Below are positions 46,872 through 59,295 of a DNA stretch of 64,000 nt, in pieces. Each line of letters opens with the position of its first letter. Within the stretch, counting starts at the first letter, position 1. Source of the stretch: Berberis thunbergii. Taxonomy: Eukaryota > Streptophyta > Magnoliopsida > Ranunculales > Berberidaceae. The position numbers and the translations under genes were made by a program. Where the stretch lies: positions 434,001-498,000 of the forward strand of contig QNQO01000642.1 in the NCBI GenBank assembly GCA_003290165.1, written 5' to 3'. A model generated the notes under the pieces. It ran no database searches. It was not told the DNA's origin and saw only the letters and a list, made by a program, of their open reading frames with translations.

Positions 46872-48240
46872 ACAAGAGGTGGAGGAAAGGCCAATAGAGA
46901 CCCAACGTCCAGAGTAGACAGGCACATCTCGCACAACCCCATCCAGAACAGGGCCACAAATCCAGACTTGTTGTTTAGTTTCACAGTTCCTCCGTTCATG
47001 GATCATATCATGGAATTTTACGATGGGATAGGAGACCCGTCCGATCACTTGTGGCACTTCTAGCACGTTATGGCATTCAAGGAAGAGTCTGATAGGATAA
47101 TGTGTCGATCATTGCTTGCAAGACTGAAGACACTAGCTCTAACATGATTTCACAGCCTTCCTCCAAAATCCATCAATTCATTCCGAATTTTGGCACTGGC
47201 ATTCCTCACACGATTTGTGGACAGCCACAAGCTTAGAAAGGGCCCACATTATCTGCTGACCATAAGCAAAAATAAAAAGGACGTATAAGAGATACAAGGT
47301 GAAAGGACTCCCTCTCACAAAAGTGGCAGCTTATATAAGCACCAGACAGTCACGCCCCCTCTCTTTACTGAATGGTCACGAACTTATTTAATGACGTGTG
47401 CTGCTTGAGACATTTCAGGTTCAATCATCACAACTGTGAAGATTCTATCAAAACAATTTAGGAGGCCACCGTTTTGATGGCCCACTAACTCGGGAGAGGA
47501 GCTGATGATACAAAAAATCATTTTCTGATCAACATTGTACACGTGTCATGATGATCTCACCAACAGAACAAAGCAAACCTGATTGCATACTCATTCCTAC
47601 AAAGCCCAAACAACATTAAGCCCATTCTTAGCAGGATTTAAACAGTCAGATCCGAGTTGTAATGAACCATTAAGCCCACACGTCACGTGATCTGGCGCAA
47701 TACTCGTAAGACCTTTAAAGCAAGTATCTGAGACATCTAACTAAGACTGGCAAACCAATAACATATTGGATCCGACAAGGAAACATATATTAGAGTATAA
47801 GTCGGGCAAGAAAACTTTCTTGTATGGATAATGCTCAGAAAGGGAAACTTATCTCATAGATCTAGGAGCACGAATCGTGTAGGGAAACCATCCCACATGG
47901 ACAACTCCCAATTAAGAATCTTTCCCTAAACTACTTCACAAAAAACCTAGCTGAAAAAAGACTCTCACACTTTAAAGGGAGATAAGGTCGATGAACTTAA
48001 AGTACGTGACAGAATTTCATTTTACAGTTTTAAGCCTTTCCTAACCCTTATCTAACTTAAGCATCGGAGTGCCATCGGTCACCACAGTGGTCATTGGCTC
48101 ATGTTTGTTATCTGTGCAGGTCTAGGTAAGCAGCGAGGAAGGAGAGCGGGAATCAATTACATCAGTTTGGCGTTGTTCGTGGGGAACGACATACTTCCTC
48201 GAAAAAAGCAGTTACACCACCTTTTCTAGAGAATCAGAAA

Positions 48241-48906
48241 GGTGGTGACAACAAGGTTTCATAACAATGGAGATGTTGCGGAACCCTCGAACGCTCAAAC
48301 CGGCAGAGCGCCGCCTGTTCCGCTACCACCACGAAAGGAACCTCCTTAGACCTTCGCGCCGACGGCAGCTGCATCAGACCCAAGGATAGACCTACTTTCA
48401 ACACAAACGCAGCAAATTGCAGAAACGTTGGAGGCACTCAAACAACGAAATCCCCCACCTACAAAGGAGACTGTGAGCAATGAAGGAGTTGGTCCCCACA
48501 GAGTTCCAGAGAGCTGCACTCCCCAACAACTTCTCATTGGGTAAGAAGTGGAGGAGCGGCCAATAGAGACCCAGCGTTTAGAGCCAACAGGCACGTCTTG
48601 CACAACCCCATCCGGAACGGGGCCACAAATCTAGATGTGTTGTTTAGTCTCACAGTCCCTCCATTCATGGATCATATCATGGACGAGCCGCTTTCAAAGA
48701 AATACACACCACCGAAGTTGGAGTTTTACGATGGGATGGCAGACCTATTCGATCACTTGTGCTACTTCCAACACGTTATGGCGCTTAAGGAATGGTCCAA
48801 TGCGATAATGTGTCGATCATTCATTGCAAACCTGAAGACGTCAACACTGACATGGTTCCACAACCATCCTCCAAAATCCATCGATTCATTCCGGATGTTG
48901 GCATAG
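48241..48906 (+). pseudogene. Tat-like gag, second internal unit
   Basis: Begins GTGACAACAAGG in place of the ATG start region of the first unit and is interrupted. From 48598 it is open through the capsid core: VPPFMDHIMDEPLSKKY, PPKLEFYDGMADLFDHL, IMCRSF and LTWFHNHPPKSIDSF. It ends at a stop at 48904-48906. It retains a ~40-bp block lost from the first unit and lacks another ~40-bp block present there. Confidence 0.75.
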
Positions 48907-50363
48907 GCATTCCTCACATTATTTGCTGACCCTAAGCAAAAATAAAAAGGATGTATAAGAGATACAACGTGAAGGGACTCCCTCTCACAAAAATAGCAAC
49001 CTATATAAGCACCAGGCAGTTACGCCCCCTCTTCTTACTGAACGATCACAAACTTATTTAATGACGTGCACCGCTCACGATAACGTTTCGGGTTCAATCA
49101 TCACAACTGTACAAATTCTTTCAAAACAATTTAGTGGACCGATTTGATGGCCTACTAACTCGAGGGGAGCAGCTAATGATACACCAAATCATCCTTTGAT
49201 CAAGACCGAACACGTGTCATGATGATCTTGCCAATAGAACAAAGCAGGCTCGACTGCATGCTCAATCAAGTGAGTCCCAAACAACACTAAGCCCATTATT
49301 AGCAGGATCTAGACAGTCGGATCCGAGTTGCAATGAGTCAATAAGTCCAAACATCACGTGTTCAGGCCCAATACTCTTAAGATATCTAAGGAAAGTATCT
49401 AAGATATCTACCCAATACTGGCAGGCCAACAACACATTGGACCCTACTAGAAAACATATATTAGAGTATAAGTCGAGCAACGAAACTTTATTGCATGGAC
49501 AAAGCTTAGAAAGGGAAACCTCTCCCTCAAATCTAGGAACACGAGTCATGTAGGGAAACTATCCCATATTGAAAACTCCCAATTATGAAAAGATCTACAG
49601 CAAGATCTATTTCCTTAACTACGCCACCAAAAGCCTAGCTGAACAATGACTCTCACATTATAAATTGGAGATAAGGTCGATGAACTTAAGGTACGCGACA
49701 AAATCCCAGTTTACAGCTTTAAGCCTCTCCTAAGCCTTATCTAACTTAAGCATCGGAGTGTCATCAGCCGCCACACGGTGATCCTTGGCTCACGTTTGCT
49801 ACCTGTGTGGGTCTAGGTAAGCAGCAAGGAAGAAGAGCAGGAATCGACTACATCACATATAATATTTCAGGTTACACTTTTCTTTACCCTCATCCTCTTC
49901 TCTACCACCCTAGCTCGTCTCTTCCATTACTCTTTTCATCCGATAAGGTACGTCCCATGATAAATGGGAATGTACCCTCTCTACCTCCACACCTTCCATT
50001 TCTTGCCTCCTATTGTTTTTGAGTCAGACCTTCATGACTACCCTCCTCGTGCATTCATCCCCAATTGGATAACAATCGAATATACAATTTTGTTGCTTTC
50101 GCCCGCCTGTTCACTATGCTTGGTTTTAATTTGTGTCTCTTTTAGATGATGATAATTGAGGGAATGGACTTGTTGCGACTTCTCGATGTCATAGAACGGT
50201 AGGTACAACTGCAACAACAAGGGCAGTGGCGCCTGAGGGTTTGGAAGACACAATTCGATTAGTTGAAGACTACTGAATGGTGTAAGTTTGATTCATTACT
50301 CCTCATTTTCTTTGTTTGATTTAGGATTTTTTTGTCAAAATTGGGATAATCCGTTAATGGTTT

Positions 50364-52523
50364 TGATGATACATAAAAATGGTCACACCCCTAATCCGTA
50401 CACGTGTCATGATAATCTCAAGGAACTATAGCCTCAAGCGTCAGCCCAACATTGATCCGACCCAAGTGGTTCTAAGCTCGCCAAACTTTAGTCCGCCAGG
50501 CGGACCCAAACTCTCACAGCATACTAGTCCTACATGTCTCACAACTATGCTCAATACCTATAAGCCATCGTCAGGCAAGTATCTTGAGGATCAACTTCGG
50601 ACGGGAAACTAAGCTGCTCTCTACTTCCAACAAGAAAGCAAACACTAGAGTATATTCCACACGGGGAAACTCCATTCTACGGATTGCTCTTGGATTGGGA
50701 ACTATCTCCCGCGTATCTAGAAGCACAAAGCTAACTAGAACTTCCATCCTACAACATGACTCCTAATTAGAGAGGGATCTCCACGAAGATATATTTCCTA
50801 AAGTACGCTTACAATGGCCTGGTAGAGCCAGAACTCCTTGCACTATAAATAAAACATGAGGTTAGTAAGCAAAGGTACACTACAAATTTCCTGTTACAAC
50901 ATTGCACATTCCTTAGAACTCTGTCTGACTTTAGCAATGGAGTGCCATCGGCCAGAGTGGTCTGTGGCTCACATGCGTTACTTGTGCAGATCAGCAGGTC
51001 AGCTGGACTAGGTCAAAGCAAAGAGAGGAAAAAGACTGCATCAGTTTGACACCATCCGTGAGGACGACATAGTTCATAATTTTACACTAATCATCGTCTC
51101 CTATCAAAACCCAGAGAGATGGTGACCACCAGGTCACACAACAATGGGAGACCAGGGGACACGTGCAACGCTGAGGTTGTCCCTATACCGCCTCATTTAG
51201 CAGTTCCTTTCATGCACGGGCAACCAACTCACACTCCCACACAAACAGCAGTAACGATGGACCCCAGAATCGACGTGCCGTCATCTTAGATACAGCAGAT
51301 CGCCAAAGCGGTGGGAACTCTTACGTGACAAAATCCACCACCTGCTAATAAAGACCAGGAACAACACAGACCTCCACCTCCAGAAGATGATAGGGAGAAA
51401 GCACAGGAGAGCCATGCCCCCGCTAGTTCTCATTGGAGTAAGGGAGGTTGCGCGGTTAACACTCTGCTCACCACCAGGACAGAGAGGCTTGGCCTTGGGA
51501 ACCCCTTTCGCAGAGAGGCGCATGATCCGGACGTAATATATCACCTCTTTGTCCCACCATTTGTGAAGAGGATAATGAACGAGGCCCTTCCAAGGAAGTT
51601 GACTCCTCCGAAGCTCAACTCCTACGATGGGACCACCGATCCTTTTGATCATCTGTGCCATTACCAGCACGTAATGACCCTAAAATAAGGATCTAAGTCC
51701 GTCATGTGCAGAACCTTTCCCACCAGTCTAAAAAGCTCTGCACTGACATGGTTCCACAGCCTTCCACTGAGGTCAATCGACTCCTTCAAAACATTGGTGA
51801 AAGACTTCCTGACATGTTTTGTCTGAAGCCAGCGTTTCAGAAAAGGCCCGCACTACATACTCTCTCTAAGGCAAAAGGAACAGAGCAAAAGGAAGCACAG
51901 CGACAACATGCCGGACCCTGGTCGGCCTAGGTCGAAAAAATCATCCAATTACGTTGGATCCAAAACATCGACACCCCTAAGTGCCAGCCTATCAGACGTA
52001 CTTAACTCCATGAAAAGCTCAAAAGAACTGAAGTGGCCCCCAAAGACAAGCGGAGCCCCTCCAAGCGCGACAACGACAAATACTACGCTTACCACAAGGA
52101 AGGCGGTCACAACACCAACGACTGTAAGAGTCTGAGGTATGAAGTTGAGTACTGGATCTGCAAAGGCAAACTGAAAGAGTTCCTGAAGTTTGAGACACCG
52201 ACGGAACAAACAAAGGACAATGGAGAGTCAGTTAAGGAAATAGAGAAGACGACTCCAAGGACAATCTATCATGGAGTCGGACCGAATGAAGACCAGTCAT
52301 ACAGGTCCCACAAGTGGACACTACTGGATATGTGGATACAATCCGTGCGTGAGAACATGCACATCTGCCACTCACGAGTTCAAAATCCCATTCCTACTTT
52401 GACTTTCACCGAAAGGGACCTCGATGGAGTGCGAGCGTCGCACAACAACGCCTTGGTCACCTCTGTTTCCATCGCAAAGTGGAAAGTGAAGAGAGTTCTC
52501 GTTGACATAGAAAGTTCACTTAA
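50364..52523 (+). mobile_element. Tat-like Gypsy element, 5' LTR and gag, truncated
   Basis: The LTR 50364-51043 starts TGATGATAC and ends ATCA like the LTRs of the preceding array but is more diverged. Then come a primer-site region and gag from the ATG at 51119. The gag N-terminus and capsid (VPPFVKRIMNEALPRKL, YDGTTDPFDHL) carry stops near 51288, 51327 and 51685. In a shifted frame (52033-52523) lie a zinc-knuckle-like CNDC-type region (AYHKEGGHNTNDC) and the start of protease (VLVDIESS, where DNGSS-type residues are usual). An Athila-like LTR cuts it at 52524. No 3' part appears in the window. Confidence 0.8.
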
Positions 52524-53777
52524 TGATATTCACATAATTATTACATAATATACCTTCTAATTTATATTTGTTAGTGTTTTAAATAGCGTATTAAAGTTAA
52601 ATTATATTATTTTTGTATTTTTTTAGGATTTGTAGTTTAAATGACAAAAGTGCATTAGTTTGGCGAATTTGAAAATTCATAGACAATTTGACGAAGTGGA
52701 GCGGGAGACACTCAAGCCAAAGATTAATAAAGAGAACCAAAAAAAACAAATAAAGGAAATTAATTTTGAATTTTAGTGGAACAAAGGAGTAATATGGATG
52801 AACATAGCCAAACCGACCTTTAAATAAAGGGGTCCCACACCTTTGTTTCCTTTTGTTTTTTGTTTTGGTTTCCAATTATATTTGGTTTCCAATAAGGAGT
52901 TGTTTCTTTCTACCATAAATGCAGCAACACACAACGGGCAGAGAACAGATGAACATCAGAGAGCGCATGAACAACAAAGAACGGAGGAACAGCCGAGCAC
53001 GCAACGCTAATCCACCACGCGGTGCCATGAAGCTCCACACCGCTATTGTTGTCATCACCTTCACCATGTGTCACTAAACTCCATGCAAGACGAAGAGATG
53101 AACTCCAAGATGTAACACAGTTAATTGGTATTTGATTGGTTTTATGCTTTCACGACGAATAATGTATTTATGATTTTCACTTTTATTTAATATAGGAGTT
53201 TATGTTATTTTAGTGACAAAGATTTCATCAACTTTTTTGTAGATTATTATTTCGGTGGTTGTCTTTTTCTTCTCCATGTAAGTCTAGTCATGTTTTTCTT
53301 ATGTGTGGAATTTTAAAGATCAATTAATTCCGGTAGGTTAGTTATATGTGAGTGTCTTTTATTACGTTATTGTCTCCGGATATATCATAAATTTAGGATA
53401 TCATATATGACCAATCTTTGTGCTTTCTAGAAAATGTGAAATTTAAAATCCTTTTACATTAGAATATATTGGTGCATTAAAAACTATTTTTTCGATTATG
53501 TTGTTTGGGATGTGAAATACGTAATTGAGTTCTTATAGTAAATCAATACTAGTTGGCGCATGAAATCTAGGAGGGATTTTCGGAACCTTGTGATTTTTCT
53601 AAACTTGATTTTTATTAAACTAAATTCAATTTCATATTTTAAAATTGCAAGAATTTCTTAAATTTAGTTTTATGTAGTTCTTCTTCCTTGACTTTGTTTT
53701 GTAGATCGCTTTTCCTCGTGAGATCGACAACCCAATCTTTACTGCAATTGACCGTGTGTACTATTTGGGCGTAATCA
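52524..53777 (+). repeat. Athila-like 5' LTR
   Basis: 1,254 bp. Its first ~600 bases match 61482-62075 with scattered substitutions and small indels. Confidence 0.85.
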
Positions 53778-53952
53778 AATTTTGGCGCCGTTGCAAATGA
53801 CAAGCGTCATTCTACAAGGGAGGTTTCGGGTATTATCTTTCTTGCTCATTGTTTGATTTTATTTTATTTTTATGTTTTAGGTCAAGTTTATTTATTTATT
53901 TATTTTATTTCTTAAAAAAATTGCAAAAAACAAAAAAAGACATTGGGGGAGT

Positions 53953-55049
53953 GTGAGTTGGAATAGAGACCACTTAGGGAGACTAATTAGGGTCCCAAAT
54001 TTAGAACACCCACAAATTCACATTGAGACCAAATTAAGTCATATTTCTAATTGTAACACCATGAGTAATCACAAAGATAACCATGTTCGGTCGCTAAAGG
54101 ACTATCTCCACCCCACACGCACTACTACTCCATCATGTATCATGTTTGCACCAAATACACCGAAGCTAAATTTTAAGCCGGGTATGATACAATTATTACC
54201 CACTTTTCATGGCCTAGAGAGTGAGAATCCTTATGTTCACATTAGGGAATTCGAGGAAGTTGTGGCTACTTTCCACAGTAATGTTGAGGCTGTAGACTAG
54301 GTTAGACTAAGGTTGTTTCCTTTTTCCCTTAAGGAAAAAGTGAAGAGTTGGCTATACTCTTTGCACCAAGGTCTATAGGTTAGTGGGAGGATATGACCCA
54401 AACATTTTTTAATAAATACTTTCCTTACCACAAAACCAACGGTCTAAAGAGACAGATTTCTACCTTCACCCAAAAGAATAGCTAGACATTATATCAAGCA
54501 TGGGAGAGGTTCAAGGATCTCTTGAATACATGTCCACACCATGGGTATGAGAGTTGGCGCTTAGTCAGTTATTTTTATGTGAGGCTCACTAGTAGAGAGC
54601 TTCAGTTCATTGAGATGATGTGTAATGGATAGTTTTTGCATAAGGACCTTGACGATGCCATTGAGTACCTAAATGACTTGGCTGAAAAGGCTCATACTTG
54701 GACTAGTCCAAGTGCCACTGAGAGCACAAATAGAACACGCCTAGCTGGAGTCTACCAACTAAGGGAAGAGGACAGCCTTAGAGCCCAATTGGATAGAGTG
54801 ACTAGGGAGTTAGAGGCACTTAAGGCCAAGGATGGTAGGTCCACACATATTGTTGCCAGAGTTGAGCTACAGGACGCCTGTTTTATATGCGGGGGAGTTG
54901 AACACTTAGCACATGATTGCCTGATCTTGACTAAGATGAAAGGGGTTTATGAGGAACAATGTAACGCCTTAGGGATGTACAAAAAGCCTTACTCACCATT
55001 CTCTAACACTTACAATTCTGGCTGGAGAGATCACCCTAACTTAGGTTAG
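53953..55049 (+). pseudogene. Athila-like gag
   Basis: The N-terminal part (53953-54300) includes KPGMIQLLPTFHGLESENP and HIREFEEVV. After in-frame stops come WERFKDLLNTCPHHGYESW-like sequence near 54500-54560, then an open stretch 54636-55049 ending with a zinc knuckle CFICGGVEHLAHDC. The usual gag order is present but interrupted by at least three stops. Confidence 0.8.
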
Positions 55050-55596
55050 AGGTTTGAAGCATACCAACCTACACACTCACATGCACAACCACCTAGTTCA
55101 TACCCTGCACCTCCATACAATGCGCAATCTAACAAAAGTTCTTTATCAGAAACATTACATGCATTTATAGAGGCACAAGGTAAAACTAATAACTAAATTT
55201 GAGGTTGCATTGACGCAGTTGACATAAGAGAACAAGGAGATCCAAATCCAGATAACCAAACTGACAAGTTTAGTACAATAGCAGGGCCAATTTCCATCAC
55301 AGCCTCAAGCAAATTCGAAGGTTCAACTTATGGCACAAACCTCTGCTTCAGACTCTCAAAATGTCAAAGAGGTTAATGCCATCACTACTTGGAGTGGTAA
55401 GATTTTAGATTGATCAAGCTCGTCCACAACTATAGGCTCCTCCCCAAGTGCAAATGAGAGCATCCCTGAGGATGAGCCCAACAAGAACATTCCAGTTGTA
55501 GTTCCTTTTCCTCAAGCACTATGACCTACTGGAAAAAAATCGAAAATGGATGGTGAGATTCTAGAGCACTTGAAATAGGTTAAAATTAACTTACTT

Positions 55597-56157
55597 TTGC
55601 TACATGTGATTAAACAGGTACCAACTTATGCGAGGGTCATCAAGGATCTATGCACTCACAAGAGGAAACATCATGTCAAGAAGACTGCCTTCTTGACAGA
55701 ACAGGTAAGTGCGGTGATTGAGCAGAAGACACCACCGAAGTACAAAGATCCAGGGTGTCTTACAGTCACCTGCCAGATTGGGATTCATGAGTTTGGCCAA
55801 GCCTTGTTGGATTTAGGAGCAAGTGTAAATCTAATGCCATATTCTATTTACTTGCGTCTAGGTCTAGGAGAGATTAAACCCACATTCGTGGTACTACAAT
55901 TGGACGATAGATCGGTTAAGAAGCCAAGAGGAATAGTCGGGGATGTCTTGCTGCAGATTGATAAGTTTTACTATCCTGTCGACTTTCTTATTTTAGATAC
56001 TAATTCTGTGGTTAATATGGAGTCTACAGTTTCGATTATTTTAGGTAGACATTTTCTTGCCACAACTGACGCTCTTATAAATTGCAGGAACGGTCTAATT
56101 AAGCTGTCTTTTGGGAACACGACTCTGGAGGTCAACATATTCAATATTAGCAAGTAA
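55597..56157 (+). pseudogene. Athila-like aspartic protease
   Basis: An open frame with the retropepsin active site written LLDLGASVNLMPYS, the Athila form of the D-S/T-G motif, and the flap and C-terminal wording DRSVKKPRGIVGDVL and IILGRHFLATTDALI. The frame is open for 186 codons but upstream gag is broken. Confidence 0.85.
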
Positions 56158-56370
56158 CCACGTGCTGATGATGAGTGTCATCATACCTACATGATAGACA
56201 CACTGATATCAGAGGAGGCGCTCCTGAGCGCAGATTTTGAAACCTTAGAGTACCTCCTTTCTATTTCTGATTTTGAAAGTTCACTTTATCCTGACAATGC
56301 TTTTGATATTTCTGTTGTTTCAGGATTAAAGGATAAAGGAAGATGACAATGACAACCATGCTTTTAGGAG

Positions 56371-57391
56371 TTGCCAAAGAAAAGACAGAAACCACAACCA
56401 TCCACTATGGAAACTCTGAAAGTTGACCTAGCTCCACTGCTTGGGGGACTTAAATATGCATTCATCGGATTAGGTGATACCTTTCCTGTTATTATTTCTT
56501 CCGTGCTTGATGGGTCACAAGAAGAAGAATTGATTAATATGTTACGTGAGTACAAATCTGCATTAGGTTGGACTATAGCTGACATCAAAGGTATTAACTC
56601 GTAATATGTTCCCATAGGATTCACTTATAAGAAGAAGCTAACCCTCGTAAAGATCCTCAAAGACAACTTAACCCCATTATGAAAGAAGTGGTGAAAAAGG
56701 AGGTCTTAAATTGTTAGATGCAAGCATCATTTATCCCATCTGTGATAGCAAGTGGGTTAGTCCAACTCAAGTAGTTCCCAAGAAATCTTAAATAATAGTA
56801 GCGACTAATGATGAGGGGGGTTTGTTCCTACTAAGGTAGTTACAGGGTGGCGCATGTGCATTGATTATAGGAAACTTAATTCTGCCACTCGCAAGAATCA
56901 CTTCCCACTTCCATTCATAGACCAAATCTTAGAGCGAGTAGTTGGTCATTCTTTCTAGATGGGTATTCAAGATATTATCAGATTGAGATTGCATTAGAGG
57001 ATCAGGATAAGACTACTTTCACATGTTCTTTTGGTACTTATGCTTTTTGGCGTATGCCATTTGGTTTGTGTAGTGCATCGGTTACTTTTCAGAGATGCAT
57101 GATGAGTATTTTTTGTGGCATGGTTGAAAAATATATGGAAGTATTCATGGATGATTTGACTGCTTTTGGTGATTCTTTTGATTCATGTTTACTTCACTTG
57201 AAGGTTGTTTAAGTAGATGTGAAAAGAAAGGTCTGGTGCTTAATTGGGAAAAATGTCATTTCATGGTTCCTTATGGAATAGTTCTGGGACACATAGTTTC
57301 TGATAAAGGAATCGAGGTTGATAAAGTAAAAATTGAATTGATTTCTAAATTACATACACCTAAAAGTGTCAAGGATGTGAGATCATTCTAG
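56371..57391 (+). pseudogene. Athila-like reverse transcriptase
   Basis: Starts with the pre-RT region (KYAFIGLGDTFPVIISS, ALGWTIADIKGI). After stops comes VTGWRMCIDYRKLN near 56835-56880, then the shifted DQDKTTFTCSFGTYAF-like block, the active site VFMDDLTAFGDSFD around 57138-57180 and LNWEKCHFMV to 57391. At least two frameshifts and several stops occur. Confidence 0.82.
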
Positions 57392-57474
57392 AGCACGCAG
57401 GTTTTTATAAGAGGTTCATACAGAATTTTTCTGCCATCTCTAGACCATTAAGTAGCCTCCTGGTCAAAGACGTC

Positions 57475-57950
57475 GTGTTCCAATGGATACAAGAGTGTGA
57501 GGACGCCTTCCGAACACTCATTGACAGGTTCACCTCTGCCCCCATCATGCAACCACCGGATTGGAATTTACCATTTGAGATAATGTGTGATTCAAGTAAC
57601 TATGCTGTGGGGGCAGTTTTGGGGCAACGAAGGGAAGGGAAGCCCTTTATTGTTTACTATGCTAGTCAAACACTTAATGATGCTCCAATGAATTATTCGA
57701 CTACTGAAAAAGAGTTGCTAGCCGTAGTTTTTGCTTTAGATAAATTTCGTGCTTATATGATTGATACACCTATCACAGTTTTTACTGACCATGAGGCTTA
57801 AGTTCATTCTTTCTAAAAAGGATGCTAAGGCAAGATTGATTAGGTGGATTTTACTTATGCAGGAATTTGATCTAACCATAAAAGATAAGAAGATGGTCGA
57901 GAATGTTGTGGCTGATCATTTGTCTTGTCTGGAGTTCAATGACTCTGTTA
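57475..57950 (+). pseudogene. Athila-like RNase H
   Basis: Contains LPFEIMCDSSNYAVGAVLGQ, YYASQTLNDAPMNYSTTEKE and VFTDHEA, then a frameshift at about 57797 to KDAKARLIRWILLMQEFDL and VVADHLS. These give the conserved acidic positions of retroelement RNase H. Confidence 0.82.
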
Positions 57951-59295
57951 ATGGCCCACCCATCCGTGATGACTTCCCTATTGAACACCTATTCACCATT
58001 ACTCAAGTACCATGGTATGCGCACATTGTTAATTACTTGGTTTCCAGCAAAGTTCCATCATCATGGAGTGCTCAAGATAAACGCAAATTTCTGGTCGAGG
58101 CAAGTAATTTTTATTCGGATGATACTTATCTATATAAGTATTGCCCCGACCAAATCATGAGGCATTGTATCCCTGAAGGTGAGATTGAAAGTGTCTTACA
58201 TTTTTGTCATAGTGCAGCTTGTGGATGCCATTTTTCTATGAAAAAACCGCTGCAAAATTTTTATAGTCGGGATTAGATTGGCCTACATTGTTTAAGGACA
58301 CTAACAATTATTGTCGTTATTGTGATAGATGCCAGAAGTTAGGTGCACTGTCCCAGAGACACATGATGCCCCTTAACCCCATCATAGTCATTGAGATATT
58401 TAATTGTTGGGGGATTGATTTTATGGGACCTTTTCCACATTCTTTTGGATATTTGTATATTTTGCTTGCAGTGGACTATGTGTCCAAATGGGTAGAAGCT
58501 GTGGCATGCCGGAACAATGACAACAACACAATTTTCAGGTTTATCAAAGGCCACATTTTATCCCATTTCGGTACACAATGAGCCATTATTAGTGATCATG
58601 GGACTCATTTATGTAATCGCTCTTTTGAGGCTTTGATGCGCAGGTATGGAGTTCATCACAAGGTCGCCAATGCCTATCATCCGCAGACAAATATCCAAGC
58701 CGAGCTGGCAAGCCGAGAAGTGAAACAAATCTTGGAGAAGATGGTGAATCCTGATAGGAAGGATTGGTCCTTGCGCTTTCCTGATGCACCTTGGGCTTAC
58801 CGTACCGTTTATAAGACAATTCTCGAGATGTCTCCGTATTGGCTTATATATGGGAAAGCCTGTCATTTACCAGTTGAGTTAGAACATCGCACTTATTGGG
58901 CTGTCAAAAGCACTAACTTTGATCTCAATGATGCATGTATTTAGCGGAAATTTCAGTTAGTTGAAATTGAGGAGTTGTAGAATGATGCCTATGACAATTC
59001 CCGAATATACAAGGCGAAGATGAAAACAGCTCATGATAAGCAAATTCCGAGGAAACCCCCCAATCAACGAGTCTATCTTTATGACTCACGACTTCATCTT
59101 CATCCTGGCAAGCTAAGATCAAGATGGACAAGCCCATTTATGGTAAAACAAGTCTTTCCCAATGGTTCCATAGAAATTGAAGATCCAAAAAATGGGAGAG
59201 TACTTAGAGTAAATGGGCAACGTTTGAAGCACAATGTGGAGTGGGTAGAGGTGCCAGAGGAGATCTTTTTGGTTGCCCCTATCTACTTGATTTGA
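57951..59295 (+). pseudogene. Athila-like integrase
   Basis: The zinc-binding part ends CRYCDRCQKLGALSQRH near 58305-58355. The core has WGIDFMGPFP (first Asp), IISDHGTHL (second Asp) and the Glu-bearing ELASREVKQILEK block, followed by WAYRTVYKTILEMSPYWLIY. The C-terminal part, 59020-59295, ends with LRSRWTSPFMVKQVFPNG. A TGA near 58579 and a stop at 58942 break it. Confidence 0.82.

Larger units (their letters stand above)
45813..49855 (+). mobile_element. Three-LTR array of a gag-only Tat-like retrotransposon
   Basis: Order: LTR (45813-46480), internal (46481-47512), LTR (47513-48164), internal (48165-49173), LTR (49174-49855). One 5-bp TSD CATAT flanks the whole array (45808-45812 and 49856-49860), so it behaves as a single insertion expanded by LTR-LTR recombination. 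Each internal region holds a primer-site-like GTTTGGC start, a gag piece of the Tat/Retand type and a purine tract, but no protease or polymerase. The unit is therefore non-autonomous and gag-only, like described TR-GAG elements. Confidence 0.88.
45220..50363. repeat. Duplication copy B (interrupted by an LTR array)
   Basis: Left part 45220-45812 and right part 49856-50363 are contiguous in copy A, where the junction lies near 42590-42600. The right part contains the single GTTTTAAT target that is duplicated around the hAT element in copy A. Confidence 0.75.
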
